Positions 40,519 through 50,430 of a stretch of DNA of 64,000 nucleotides are shown here, piece after piece (position 1 is the first letter of the stretch; each line of letters opens with the position of its first letter). Under the pieces are notes generated by a model, which saw nothing but the letters and a program-made list of their open reading frames with translations, made no database searches and had not been told where the DNA came from. This stretch comes from Zhongshania aquimaris (GTDB taxonomy: Bacteria; Pseudomonadota; Gammaproteobacteria; Pseudomonadales; Spongiibacteraceae), in assembly GCF_019312595.1 (NCBI RefSeq), contig NZ_JAHWDQ010000001.1:1100280-1164279 (forward strand). The letters are read 5' to 3'. A program made the translations under genes and the position numbers.

Positions 40519-41803
40519 GCCCGGCAAACAAACCAAGCCAAAAACCACTGGGCCCCATGGCTGGCACCATAAGATCGGTGGTTGCCAGCACATAGCCTAT
40601 CGGCAAACCCACCCCCCAGTAGGCAAATAGCGTTAGCAGCATGGGAATAGTGGTGTCTTCAAAGCCACGTAACACTCCATTGGTTGTCACTTGCACGGCG
40701 TCAGACACTTGGTATAGCGCTGCGAAAAGCAACAAATAGCTCGCAAGTGCGATGACTTGGGCATTATCGGTATAAATTAAGGGAATCCAATTACGGAAGG
40801 CGACGAGCAAAGTCACCATGAGCACGCCGATGACGACAGTAATTTTAAACGCCACCAAAATAGCGATGCGTAAACCAGGCTCATCCTGGCGTCCACGGGC
40901 ATGACCCACACGGGTCGTTGCTGCCAATGCAAAACTCAGCGGCAACATAAAGACCAGCGACGTAAAATTAAGTGCGAGCTGGTGACCGGCAACAATCACC
41001 GCGCCGGATTGGCTAATTAGCAGAGCGATGATACAAAATACGCTCACTTCGAAGAAAATGGTCAAACCCACCGGCAGCCCCAACTTTACTAAATAGAACG
41101 CCGTTTTAGGCTCCCAGTGCCAGGGAAGGAATGTTAACCGCGCGCTGCGATAAGCCCGATGCCGATGCACATATATCACCATCAATATCGCCATAATCCA
41201 CATCACGATGGCCGTGGCCCAACCGCAACCAACACCGCCCATGGCGGGAATTCCGAGTTTGCCGTAGATCAGCACGTAGTTGATGGGAATATTGGCCAAT
41301 AAGCCAATCACACTGATGAGTAAGACAGGCCGAGTGTGGCTCATGGCCTCGGTGTAGCTGCGCAGCCCAAGCACTATTGCGATGGCTGGCATTCCCCAGC
41401 TCAAGCCAAATAAGTAATCGACCACCATGGGGCGAATCGCGGGGTCGACATCCATCCACCGCAACAAGGGCTCGGTATTGCAGAGTACCAACACCGACAA
41501 CAGGCCAATTGTCAGCGCAACGGCTAGCACTTGATGAACGAGAGGGTTGATACGTTCGAGCTGATTGGCGCCAACATGGCGCGCCAAGACCGAGGTCGCG
41601 CTCATTAGCATGCCGGTCATAAACAGAAACACCGGCACCCAGATACTGGCGCCCACCGCCACTGCAGCAAGATCTAGTGCCGACACCCGACCCGACATGA
41701 CGGTATCGACAAAACCGTTTGCAGATTGCGCCAGCTGGCCACCAAAAATCGGCAGCGCCAATTTAAGCTGAGTTCGCAATTCCTGACGATTTGTAACAGA
41801 CAT
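40454..41803 (-). CDS. MATE-family multidrug efflux transporter (NorM-like)
   Basis: Start at 41803 gives 449 residues with 12 predicted transmembrane segments in two MATE repeats. The opening ELRTQLKLALPIFGGQLAQS and VDTVMSGRVSALDLAAVAVG are typical. The family exports cationic compounds by Na+ or H+ antiport. It converges with the sterol-desaturase gene, overlapping by 65 bp, and follows fabV on the same strand behind a strong terminator, so it probably has its own promoter. Confidence 0.93.
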   Translation of the reverse strand: MSVTNRQELRTQLKLALPIFGGQLAQSANGFVDTVMSGRVSALDLAAVAVGASIWVPVFLFMTGMLMSATSVLARHVGANQLERINPLVHQVLAVALTIGLLSVLVLCNTEPLLRWMDVDPAIRPMVVDYLFGLSWGMPAIAIVLGLRSYTEAMSHTRPVLLISVIGLLANIPINYVLIYGKLGIPAMGGVGCGWATAIVMWIMAILMVIYVHRHRAYRSARLTFLPWHWEPKTAFYLVKLGLPVGLTIFFEVSVFCIIALLISQSGAVIVAGHQLALNFTSLVFMLPLSFALAATTRVGHARGRQDEPGLRIAILVAFKITVVIGVLMVTLLVAFRNWIPLIYTDNAQVIALASYLLLFAALYQVSDAVQVTTNGVLRGFEDTTIPMLLTLFAYWGVGLPIGYVLATTDLMVPAMGPSGFWLGLFAGLSSAALLLALRLRWRLGQPLH

Positions 41804-41871
41804 GGGTTTACCGGCGCAAAAAACCGCCACACTCTAGCTCAGCTGGGACTGTCTCGCAAATGATTCAGGCA

Positions 41872-41902
41872 TTAAAAAAGGAAGCCGAAGCTTCCTTTTT
41901 TG
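41872..41902 (-). terminator. Intrinsic terminator after fabV
   Basis: AAAAAAGGAAGC-CGAA-GCTTCCTTTTTT is a GC-cored hairpin with an A/T run on both sides, 26 bp beyond the fabV stop codon and between fabV and the MATE gene on the minus strand. Confidence 0.88.
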
Positions 41903-41927
41903 CTACACAGTGACGAACAAAACCGCG

Positions 41928-43118
41928 TTACGCCATATTATTAATTTCTACGACAGGATCGACATCGGCGTCGTAATCCACACCGTCAATCTCAAACCCA
42001 AATAAACGCAGGAATTCACGCTTGTAGCCCGCAAAATCCGTGGTGGCCAGCAGGTTCTCGGTGGTTACGTCATCCCACATTTGCGCAACAGCGGCTTGAA
42101 TTTCAGGGCGCATTTCTAAACCATCAGCGCGCAAGCGGCCTTCTTCGTCTTTAATCGGCGCGTCACCGTAGAGGCTATTTTTGAATAGGCCGTAAACCTG
42201 TTCAATACAGCCTTCGTGGCTGCCGTCTGCCTTCATCGCTTTGAACAACAAGGCCAAATAAAGCGGCATAACCGGAATCGCCGAGCTGGCCTGTGTTACC
42301 ACTGCTTTTAAAACTGAAACGCGAGCATCACCACCGGTGCGGGCCAGCTTTTCACGGATATTAATTACGCGTTTATCCAAATCCTTTTTAGCCGCGCCAA
42401 TCGTACCGTGCCAGTAGATATCCCAGGTTAGCTTGTCACCAAGGTAGGTGTAGGCCGTGGTTTTAGCGCCATCAGCCAGCACGCCAGCCTCGTCTAGGGC
42501 ATCTATCCACATCTGCCAGTCTTCGCCACCCATGACCGCCACGGTGTTGTTAATCTCGTCTTCATTCGCAGCGACGAGAGTGAAATTTTCGATGGTTTCT
42601 TTGTCGGTATTCACGCCGCGCTGAGTAACATCTTTACCGATAGGCTTAAGGGTCGAATTAAACACCTCGCCGGTTTTCGGGTGCTGACGACGTGGCGACG
42701 CCAAGCTGTATACCACTAAATCCACCTGCCCTAAATCGGCTTTAATCTCGGCAATGGTTTTTTCTTTGATTGCATCAGAAAACGCATCACCGTTAATGCT
42801 TTTGGCGTAAATGCCTTCGGCTTCAGCAAATTTATGGAATGCCGCAGAGTTATACCAGCCCGCTGTTCCGGGTTTCTTTTCGGTACCTTCCTTCTCAAAG
42901 AAAATACCCAAGGTTGAGGCGCCAGCACCAAAGGCCGCACTGATACGCGAAGCCAAACCGTAACCGGTGGACGCACCGATCACTAGCACCCGCTTGGGGC
43001 CATTTGGAATAGGGCCCTGGGCTTTAACGTAGTCAATTTGTTGACCGACATTGGCCTCACAACCCACTGGATGGGTTGTGACACACATAAATCCGCGCAC
43101 ACGAGGCTTGATGATCAT
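41928..43118 (-). CDS. fabV: Trans-2-enoyl-ACP/CoA reductase FabV
   Basis: A 396-residue FabV with the NADH-binding [11 protein letters not shown] (48-58) and the FabV/Ter catalytic pair Tyr235 and Lys244 ([11 protein letters not shown]-x8-K). The start [20 protein letters not shown] is invariant in the family. It reduces enoyl-ACP in the last step of fatty-acid elongation and confers triclosan tolerance where FabI is absent or secondary. Transcribed leftward and ended by a strong terminator. A 314-bp divergent region separates it from the flavoprotein gene. Confidence 0.97.
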   Translation of the reverse strand: MIIKPRVRGFMCVTTHPVGCEANVGQQIDYVKAQGPIPNGPKRVLVIGASTGYGLASRISAAFGAGASTLGIFFEKEGTEKKPGTAGWYNSAAFHKFAEAEGIYAKSINGDAFSDAIKEKTIAEIKADLGQVDLVVYSLASPRRQHPKTGEVFNSTLKPIGKDVTQRGVNTDKETIENFTLVAANEDEINNTVAVMGGEDWQMWIDALDEAGVLADGAKTTAYTYLGDKLTWDIYWHGTIGAAKKDLDKRVINIREKLARTGGDARVSVLKAVVTQASSAIPVMPLYLALLFKAMKADGSHEGCIEQVYGLFKNSLYGDAPIKDEEGRLRADGLEMRPEIQAAVAQMWDDVTTENLLATTDFAGYKREFLRLFGFEIDGVDYDADVDPVVEINNMA

Positions 43119-43432
43119 AGGGAATCCCTGCTCCGATTAAATTACGAGTATTTTAAAGACAGGCATTATAACCACCCTAGCCTGTTGGCACTAATACTCA
43201 GCGTCAACATTCCTTTCGACTAATATAGGTATCTCGCTACAGCGCCGAATACAACATAATCCATTTAACGGATGCTATGCCGCTGTGTATTAAAATAAGA
43301 TTAACCACAATACGGTCTATAACCATAAATATAACCGCAAACTAGCAATAGCCCTCCCGTTAACGCTGCCTGCAATGCAACACACAGGCTTTGTGCTAAT
43401 GCTGAAATACTGTCTATTTACTAAGGTTCACC
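43119..43432. other. Divergent intergenic region
   Basis: This 314-bp gap should hold the promoters of fabV (leftward) and the flavoprotein (rightward). It is AT-rich with short phrases such as TTAAAATAAGATTAACC, but I cannot assign promoter boxes or an operator with confidence. AAGG lies just ahead of the ATG at 43433. Confidence 0.45.
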
Positions 43433-44920
43433 ATGAGTCAAACCAATAAAACCATCGCGACCGCACCGCGTAACAGCAAATCCATCAGCCACTGGGACAT
43501 CGACACCGATGTGGCCATCATCGGATTTGGTGGCGCCGGCGCCTCTGCCGCCATTGAAGCCGCAGATGCGGGCAGCAAGGTTTGTATTTTTGAACTGGCC
43601 AGCGCCAGCGGTGGCTCTACCGCGCTTTCAAGTGCAGAGATCTATATGGGCGGCAATGGCGGCACGCCTGTGCAAAAAGCCTGCGGCTACCACGACGACA
43701 CCGAGAACATGGTGAATTACCTGAAAGCCTGTTTTGGCAATCAGGCCGATGACGAAAAAATTCGCCACTACTGCGAAAACAGCATCGGTCACTATAATTG
43801 GCTGACGGGACATGGCGTGCCCTTCAAATTAAGCGAGCTAAAAGAGCGCGCGATCATGGCACTCACCGACGACTGCTTACTGTTCACTGGCAATGAAAAG
43901 GCCTACCCCTTTACCGAACATGCCACCCCGGTTCCCCGTGGTCACAATTTAGAGGTAGAGGGCGACAACGGCGGCCCGCTACTTATGAAAATTCTGACCG
44001 AGGCAGTCACTGCCCGCGCGGTCGACGTGCACTACGACAGCCGCGCACTCACACTTATCGTCAATGACGACGGCGACGTTGAAGGTGTAGTTGTCAGAAT
44101 TGATCAACAGGAAAAAACGGTTCGCGCGCGCAAAGGCGTTATTTTATGCGCTGGCGGTTTCTGCATGAATGAAGACATGGTTAAGAAATACGCGCCGACT
44201 TTTGACTGCGGACTGATACCCATTGGTAATCCAGGCGACACTGGCAGCGGCATTCTCATGGGCTTGGGTGTTGGTGCGGGCACCAGCAATATGCATGAAT
44301 GCTTTGTCAGCCTGCCGTATTATCCACCGGCCTCGCTGACCTACGGCATTCTGGTAAACGACAAAGCCCAGCGCTTCATCAACGAAGATTGCTACCACGG
44401 CCGAGTTGGCTACAACGCCCTTATTGCCCAGCGCAATTCGTCGCGGATTTACTTTATTACCGACGTAGAAGGCTATGGCGACTACGAAAAAATGAGCTAC
44501 CTGGGCGCCACCGTTGCCGGCACCGGTGACAGTATTGCCGAGTTAGAACAAGAATTAGATTTACCTGAAGCTAGCTTGCAACACACCGTCAACACTTATA
44601 ACAAGCACGCTGAAACTGGCACGGACCCCTACTTTCATAAACACGAAGCCTGGCTTAGACCCATCAAGCCACCCTATGTCGCACTGGACTGCACACTAGG
44701 TCGCGGGCCATTTTACCCCTTCTTTACCCTGGGCGGATTAGACACACTTCCCACTGGAGAAGTGCTTACCCCTGAGCGCAATGTGATAAAAGGCCTATTT
44801 GCTGCCGGCCGCACGACCGCCGGGATTCCGCGCACAGCTGCGGGCTACGCCAGTGGTATGTCCGTTGGGGATGTAACCTACTTTGGGCGCATGGCCGGCA
44901 AAGCCGCTGCGCTTTCCTGA
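43433..44920 (+). CDS. FAD-dependent oxidoreductase (fumarate reductase/ketosteroid dehydrogenase superfamily)
   Basis: A 495-residue flavoprotein: dinucleotide-binding DVAIIGFGGAGASAAIEAAD near the N-terminus, a GGSTALSSAEIYMGG FAD loop, and a C-terminal FAD segment GLFAAGRTTAGIPRTAAGYASG. It belongs to the FrdA/3-ketosteroid dehydrogenase fold. The YPGxGxT motif of Delta1-dehydrogenases is missing, so Delta4-type (5-alpha or 5-beta 3-ketosteroid dehydrogenase) or another enoate reduction is more likely. The neighbouring KstD supports a steroid substrate, but substrate choice is inference. AAGGTTCACC precedes the ATG and a terminator follows. Confidence 0.85.
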   Translation: MSQTNKTIATAPRNSKSISHWDIDTDVAIIGFGGAGASAAIEAADAGSKVCIFELASASGGSTALSSAEIYMGGNGGTPVQKACGYHDDTENMVNYLKACFGNQADDEKIRHYCENSIGHYNWLTGHGVPFKLSELKERAIMALTDDCLLFTGNEKAYPFTEHATPVPRGHNLEVEGDNGGPLLMKILTEAVTARAVDVHYDSRALTLIVNDDGDVEGVVVRIDQQEKTVRARKGVILCAGGFCMNEDMVKKYAPTFDCGLIPIGNPGDTGSGILMGLGVGAGTSNMHECFVSLPYYPPASLTYGILVNDKAQRFINEDCYHGRVGYNALIAQRNSSRIYFITDVEGYGDYEKMSYLGATVAGTGDSIAELEQELDLPEASLQHTVNTYNKHAETGTDPYFHKHEAWLRPIKPPYVALDCTLGRGPFYPFFTLGGLDTLPTGEVLTPERNVIKGLFAAGRTTAGIPRTAAGYASGMSVGDVTYFGRMAGKAAALS

Positions 44921-44963
44921 GAGAACACTATTCGCTATTTTTAAAAATTATTATTTTTATTAT

Positions 44964-44995
44964 AAAAAAGCCCGCGCTTGCGCACGGGCTTTTTA
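44964..44995. terminator. Bidirectional intrinsic terminator
   Basis: AAAAAGCCCG-CGCTTGCGCA-CGGGCTTTTT is a strong hairpin with A/T runs on both flanks, located between the convergent flavoprotein and lipoprotein genes. Confidence 0.92.
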
Positions 44996-45012
44996 TGCAA
45001 GCACAATAACGA

Positions 45013-47502
45013 TTACAGAATGTCACCCAAGTTTAACAATTGAGTTTCACCATTGCTGTCGTCAACGCCGTCATTGTCGTTGACCATCAGCACATCGCCA
45101 TTTTTCAGCAAGGCAATACCTTCAATTTTCTCCGTAACCAGTCCACCTGTTGCCAACATATCTGGCAGCACGTCGCGCACCAAGGTTTTCGTCACGGTCG
45201 CACCATCGACCAAGCCAGTCGTATCAAACTTATACAAACGTTTGATTGCTGCATCTGGGCCGCCTTGATTATCACGCTCAATAACCAAAAACTCGCCGTT
45301 GCCAATTGAGGTAATTTCAGACAATCCTACCCAACCACCGTTTTGCGATTCTGGCGCATCTAGCACGTAAAACAGGAATGACCACGTTGCGTTTGCAATA
45401 TCGTAAACGCCGACTCGAACATTGGCTTCACCCTGCCAAGCGCGCTGGAAGGCAACATAGAGTTTACCCTGGTATTCAGCAACACCCTCAAAACCGTTAT
45501 TGCGCTGAATGGCGTTTACCGCGTCAGGTAATGTTACAGCTTGGGTAACAACACCGTTTGCGTCGGTCTTCACAAGTAGATTCATGCTGTCGACAGGACC
45601 ATCAACCGCGTGACCAGAGCCTTCAGAGGCAATCCAGAAGCTGCCATCGGCAAGCTTAGCAATACCTTCAGGATCTATATTCACGGTATTGTCGGCATTG
45701 ACTGCATCTGCGTCTAACACACCCGCTGGTAGCGCCGCGAGGATACCATTGCCATCAGTGATGCGTGTTTCTTTGGTGACAATCGCTGGCTTCTCACTTA
45801 CGTCCAAGGTGAAGATACGATTCTTTTTATAGTAGCTATCGTCAACCGCGTAAATAAGATTGCTATTGCTTGGGTCAGCGGATAAACCTGATAAGGCGCT
45901 CCACGGAATTGGCGAACCGTCTAAACGATCATTTGAAATCACCGTTGGGTATGCTGCCGACGCGAAGCCATACTGATAGATATTCAATGACGAACGCATA
46001 ACATCGTCACGACTATCTTCTTCGCTCGCCACCACCAATAAATTGCGTGACGGAATCGCCAAGGCACCTTCCGGTCCGACGGCGGCAGGCAGTAACTGCT
46101 TAAACACTGGCTTAGTAAAATCCGCCACATCGTAAACAAACACCACGCTCGAGCGCTCAGAGTTTACAAATAAATAGCGCTCACTACCGAACACAGCAAA
46201 CTCCGCGTTTTCTGGCTCGTTACCTTTGTTTTCTGAACGAGATTCAGGATAGTGGCCATAGCGCACGGTTAGTTGATCAAGGGTGTTGCCGGCGTCATAA
46301 ATGACATCTCCGGCGGTATTAAACACGGTAAAACCACGGCTACCACCGTCTAAGTCACCTTCATTGGCAGTCACAAAGTACTCAGTCGACAACCAGCTAA
46401 GTCCGTCTGGTTCGCGCAACACACCATCCAGCGATTCGCTTTGATCGATCAGGTCATCTTCGTTTGCATCAATACCAATTAGATCAACAGTGCCGGCGCT
46501 GAAGTGATTTACGATGCTACCGTCAGCCAAATTCACGAGCACAATATGATTATTTTCTTGCAGCGAAACCGCCGCGATATTGTCTGAATTGATATCGACA
46601 AATTCAGGCTCTGGATCCGTTGGGTATAGGTCAGCCAAACCGGTCAATGCAACGGTCTGCGTGGTCCATGCCGCAGGTTCACCGGTCAAATTAACTATCA
46701 CGATATAACCTGCAGGCAGCTGCGGTGGTACGCCGTCGCCGAGATCTTCGTCACGCTCATTTTCAATAACGACAACCGCATAGTTCCCGTCTGGGCTGAC
46801 CGCGACTGAGTCTGGCTGACCGCCAACATCGATACTGCGAATAGTGCTGCGGCTTGCAATATCAACCACGTCTAAGCTGCCAGACACATTGATAAAGTCT
46901 TGTGCGGTATTGACACCAACCAAGGCATAACCGTCTTTTACAGCAACCGATGTAGGCTCGCCGGCAAGGCCCAAAACGCCAAGCACAGAAGGTTTAGATG
47001 GGTCCGCAATATCGACAAAGCCAATACGCTCTGCTGGGCTATCGGTGTAGATTAAAGTCATGCCATCAGCACTGGCTGCCACAATTTCAGCTGCAGTGGT
47101 GTCGTCAGAGTCGCAGCTAGTATCGTCTTGCAAGCACACCGGGATGGCCGCAATACGATTAAAGTTTTTAGCCTCATTCAATACTGTTGGTGCGCAAATA
47201 TACGAGGTGTCGGTCACTTCGCTGTCAGACAGACTATCGTCCGCATTGCTATCGCGGCCTGACTCAATCATCACGCCGCCACTGAAGCAGTGCTCATTGC
47301 CGACGTGTAAATTAGTTTGCCGAATCAAACTGTTTAAGCCATTGCTGCCATCCGCCCCACTACTGCCGGGACTGCCATTATTTCCCGCAACACCATCCTG
47401 ACCGTTAACACCATCACGTCCATCATCGCCCCCACAGGCAACGAGAAACAAAGGGGTGGCGAGAGCAATGCCCCACGCCAAAGCTGTCTTTTTAAATTGC
47501 AT
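45013..47502 (-). CDS. Lipoprotein with collagen-like N-terminus, beta-propeller and phytase-like esterase domain
   Basis: An 829-residue lipoprotein: lipobox LVAC with Cys23, then a Gly-x-y collagen-like stretch (GRDGVNGQDGVAGNNGSPGS, about 27-57). A short Cys-containing DUF7151-type module follows (CFSGGVMIESGRDSNADDSL). Next comes a choice-of-anchor/beta-propeller region with repeated VAVKDGYALVGV and VAVSPDGNYAVVVIEN. The C-terminal 300 residues match the esterase-like phytase family (NIDPEGIAKLADGSFWIASE, GFEGVAEYQGKLYVAFQRA, EKIEGIALLKNGDVLMVNDN). It is probably surface or periplasmic, releasing phosphate or hydrolysing esters. GGAGG precedes the ATG. Confidence 0.82.
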   Translation of the reverse strand: MQFKKTALAWGIALATPLFLVACGGDDGRDGVNGQDGVAGNNGSPGSSGADGSNGLNSLIRQTNLHVGNEHCFSGGVMIESGRDSNADDSLSDSEVTDTSYICAPTVLNEAKNFNRIAAIPVCLQDDTSCDSDDTTAAEIVAASADGMTLIYTDSPAERIGFVDIADPSKPSVLGVLGLAGEPTSVAVKDGYALVGVNTAQDFINVSGSLDVVDIASRSTIRSIDVGGQPDSVAVSPDGNYAVVVIENERDEDLGDGVPPQLPAGYIVIVNLTGEPAAWTTQTVALTGLADLYPTDPEPEFVDINSDNIAAVSLQENNHIVLVNLADGSIVNHFSAGTVDLIGIDANEDDLIDQSESLDGVLREPDGLSWLSTEYFVTANEGDLDGGSRGFTVFNTAGDVIYDAGNTLDQLTVRYGHYPESRSENKGNEPENAEFAVFGSERYLFVNSERSSVVFVYDVADFTKPVFKQLLPAAVGPEGALAIPSRNLLVVASEEDSRDDVMRSSLNIYQYGFASAAYPTVISNDRLDGSPIPWSALSGLSADPSNSNLIYAVDDSYYKKNRIFTLDVSEKPAIVTKETRITDGNGILAALPAGVLDADAVNADNTVNIDPEGIAKLADGSFWIASEGSGHAVDGPVDSMNLLVKTDANGVVTQAVTLPDAVNAIQRNNGFEGVAEYQGKLYVAFQRAWQGEANVRVGVYDIANATWSFLFYVLDAPESQNGGWVGLSEITSIGNGEFLVIERDNQGGPDAAIKRLYKFDTTGLVDGATVTKTLVRDVLPDMLATGGLVTEKIEGIALLKNGDVLMVNDNDGVDDSNGETQLLNLGDIL

Positions 47503-47665
47503 CTTTCCTCCAAGAATGACATGCGAAATATTAATTGCACGAGATTACCGAGGGATTGCGACAAAACGCTGACACTTATATGACAGAAAAGTGGAGTTTA
47601 TATGACAACAAATTTTAGGTGGGATGAATTAAGAGAAAATAAAATAGATCGCGTGAAAAGCGCAA

Positions 47666-47691
47666 ACTCTGGCGCAATAGCGCGCCAGAGT
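47666..47691 (-). terminator. Hairpin terminator after kstD
   Basis: ACTCTGGCGC (47666-47675) pairs perfectly with GCGCCAGAGT (47682-47691) around a 6-base loop, nine bases past the kstD stop codon. On the minus strand it is followed by TTGCGCTTTTC, a weak T-run. Confidence 0.6.
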
Positions 47692-47700
47692 CGTGAGGTT

Positions 47701-49413
47701 TTAGTCTTGGTAAGCACTAATATGTTTAGCCGCTTGATAGGCAAAGGTCATTGCCGGTCCCAAGGTAGCGCCGGGGCCAGGATAAGTCGGTAAAACCGCT
47801 GCACTGCAATTACCCACCGCATACAAACCGGCAATCGGATTGCCATCTTCTTTTAACACCTGTGCGTTGGCATTCGTCGCTAAACCACCTTGGGTGCCAA
47901 AGTCCCCCGCCTCTAAACGCATTGCATAAAAGGGGGCTTCATCAATTGCACCAAGGCACGGGTTGGGTTCGAAACGCGGATCACCATAGTAGCGATCATA
48001 AGCAGAATCACCGCGTTGAAAATCTTCGTCCTTGCCGGTTTTTGCGTAGGCGTTCATTTTGCTTACGGTGCGCTCTAAATTATCTGCATCTATTCCTAGC
48101 TGCTCGGCCAACTCACGAATGGTTGCCGCCTTACCTACTAGCTTTGTCTCAAACCACTCTTTTGGAATTGTCCAATCCGGCTTCAAGGACGCCGTCATCA
48201 ATGGCCCCACGATATAGTCTCGACGAAAACGCGCATCGAAAACTTGATACATGGGGGAGCAAGGCGATGCCTCACTGTGCTGCTTATAAAGATCTTTTTG
48301 AAATGCCATATAGTTTTGCGATTCATTGGCGAAACGCTCGCCACGCAAGTTGACAATACAAGACCCCGGATACGATTTTTCCATCACACTTAAGCGCGGT
48401 GCTGGCTCACCCGGTACTGACACCGTTGTACACCACCACGCTCCGTCCATAAGCCGTGTTGCAGCGCCCAGCGCAATTCCTTGCTGTATCGCGTCGCCAG
48501 TATTACCTTCGACTCCGCCGCTCCAATCGGTGCTGGTGGGAGCCGGTAAATACTGCTCACGCATTTGCTGATTGCGCTCAAAGCCACCGGCCGCCAGCAC
48601 AACACCTTTGCGCGCCTGCACGCGAAGGGGCTTACCATTGCGGATGACAACAGCTCCAACTACTTTGCCGTCCTCGGTAATTAGCTCCTGCATCGGCGAA
48701 CTCGCCCATATCGGCACATTGCGTTTTTTTAGCGAATACCAAAGCCGCGCCACACCCGCCGCGCCAGTACAGATTTGGCGGCTAAGGCCGTTGCCGCGAA
48801 ACCACCATCCCAGATCAAAGGCCCAGCGAGCAATGAGTTGCATGGTCAATTTGATCCAGCCAGGGCCTTGAAGCACTAAAAGTGCGGCTTCTACCTGGGT
48901 GAAATAAATTTTGCTAAACATCCGCATCATATGGTGGCTTGGACGCAGGCGTTTAACATCGTCACCCAATAGCGACGAATCAAAACGCTCGGGTTCCATT
49001 GAGCGGTGGCCAGTGCGCGAGCCGTCTACATTGGTGTAATAATCTGGGTAATGCTCCAGAGTTTCATACCGCACATCGCTGCGCTCATGCAGAAAATTAA
49101 TCATTTTGGGGCCATTGATTAAATACGCATCCACCATTTCTTCTGGCACCGCGCCAGCCGGGGTTGTGCTGAGCAAATACTGTTTGGCGTCTGCTACGCT
49201 ATCCTGTGCACCCGCCGCCTTCGCATAACGGTTATTCGGGATCCAAACTCCGCCCCCAGAAGTGGCACTGGTACCACCGATTTTGTCGGATTTTTCCACC
49301 ACAAGAACGTCGGTTACGCCCATTTCGTAACAGCTTAGTGCGGCGGTCAATGCGCCATTGCCGCTGCCGACCACGAGTACGTCTACGCTTTGATCCCACT
49401 TTACTTCAGTCAT
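47701..49413 (-). CDS. kstD: 3-Ketosteroid Delta1-dehydrogenase
   Basis: Start at 49413 (GGGAA upstream) gives 570 residues, in the range of KstD/TesH. The N-terminus has VLVVGSGNGALTAALSCYE for FAD binding and SDKIGGTSATSGGGVWIPNN. The C-terminus carries PTYPGPGATLGPAMTFAYQA, the KstD signature, with Tyr544 and Gly548 equivalent to the catalytic Tyr487 and Gly491 of the Rhodococcus enzyme. It introduces the C1-C2 double bond into 3-ketosteroids, an essential step before ring B opening. A hairpin terminator follows. It is divergent from the Tag-like gene. Confidence 0.92.
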   Translation of the reverse strand: MTEVKWDQSVDVLVVGSGNGALTAALSCYEMGVTDVLVVEKSDKIGGTSATSGGGVWIPNNRYAKAAGAQDSVADAKQYLLSTTPAGAVPEEMVDAYLINGPKMINFLHERSDVRYETLEHYPDYYTNVDGSRTGHRSMEPERFDSSLLGDDVKRLRPSHHMMRMFSKIYFTQVEAALLVLQGPGWIKLTMQLIARWAFDLGWWFRGNGLSRQICTGAAGVARLWYSLKKRNVPIWASSPMQELITEDGKVVGAVVIRNGKPLRVQARKGVVLAAGGFERNQQMREQYLPAPTSTDWSGGVEGNTGDAIQQGIALGAATRLMDGAWWCTTVSVPGEPAPRLSVMEKSYPGSCIVNLRGERFANESQNYMAFQKDLYKQHSEASPCSPMYQVFDARFRRDYIVGPLMTASLKPDWTIPKEWFETKLVGKAATIRELAEQLGIDADNLERTVSKMNAYAKTGKDEDFQRGDSAYDRYYGDPRFEPNPCLGAIDEAPFYAMRLEAGDFGTQGGLATNANAQVLKEDGNPIAGLYAVGNCSAAVLPTYPGPGATLGPAMTFAYQAAKHISAYQD

Positions 49414-49628
49414 TATTTTTGTTCCCACAAACTTGATTGGCCTTGATAGGCTCGAACCGCGGCAAAAACCAACAGCCGTAATCTCTCGTAATATACGCTT
49501 CAAAGATAGATCATGATAAACCGCTTGCTATATAAGCCCTATCATCCGTCTGTATTAGCTCTATACAATGAAATATATTCACCACTTACCGATTCGAACA
49601 CGTCACCAATACAATATGGCCAGTAACT

Positions 49629-50339
49629 ATGACCCGCTCTAAAGCCAAATCCGCCCTTGCACCGTCACTTTATCAACGCTACTTAGAGCGCGCGATTATT
49701 CAGCACGGCTCCATCGCTGCTGTGGAAGAAAGGCTTCCCCAAGCTCTGAGCCACAAAGCGCTAACCGCTATTAAAGACGACCGCTACTTGGCTGAAATGA
49801 CCGCCTGCGTGTTTCGAGCCGGTTTTGTGTGGCGGATAATCCAGCTCAAATGGGACGGCTTTGAAACCGTATTCAATCATTTCCTGCCCATTTGGGTCGC
49901 CTCGCGCTCGCCTGAAGAGATTGAAGACATGGCGAGTGACACTCGCATTGTGCGCAATCTGACCAAGGTGAAATCAGTGCAGGAAAACGCCCTGTTCATC
50001 CTGGATATTCAGCGGGAGTTTGGCTCTTTCGGGCGTTTTATCGCCGATTGGCCAGAGGACAACATTGTCGGCTTGTGGGCTTACCTTAAAAAGCACGGCA
50101 ATCGCCTCGGCGGCAATTCAGGACAGTATTTTTTACGGTTTATGGGCAAGGACACCTTTGTTCTCAGCAGAGATGTTTGCACCGCATTATGCGCTGAAGG
50201 TATTGTCGACAAAACCCAGATTAGCAGTCAGCGCGACCTAGCCGCAGTGCAAAAGGCGTTTAATGAAATGCGTGCTGAAAGCGGCCGCTCTCTGTGCGAA
50301 CTGAGCATGATATTAGCGCTATCGATTGGGCCGGCCTAA
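49629..50339 (+). CDS. Tag-like DNA-3-methyladenine glycosylase I family protein
   Basis: A 236-residue protein whose core FRAGFVWRIIQLKWDGFETV...FNHFLPIWVA and RIVRNLTKVKSVQENALFI matches the Tag HhH glycosylase fold, including the Trp/aromatic base pocket. The N-terminal Cys-Trp zinc segment that opens canonical Tag proteins is not seen; the first 50 residues differ. It may have lost zinc or have shifted specificity. Tag removes 3-methyladenine from DNA. The start is the ATG at 49629; the ribosome site is weak. Confidence 0.75.
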   Translation: MTRSKAKSALAPSLYQRYLERAIIQHGSIAAVEERLPQALSHKALTAIKDDRYLAEMTACVFRAGFVWRIIQLKWDGFETVFNHFLPIWVASRSPEEIEDMASDTRIVRNLTKVKSVQENALFILDIQREFGSFGRFIADWPEDNIVGLWAYLKKHGNRLGGNSGQYFLRFMGKDTFVLSRDVCTALCAEGIVDKTQISSQRDLAAVQKAFNEMRAESGRSLCELSMILALSIGPA

Positions 50340-50430
50340 GCTTGCCGCCGTTGGTTTTTTCATTCTACTGTCATATTTCGCTGGCATTATGACACTACAA
50401 CTAAGCCGCAACTGACGAGCCAGCCACGTG

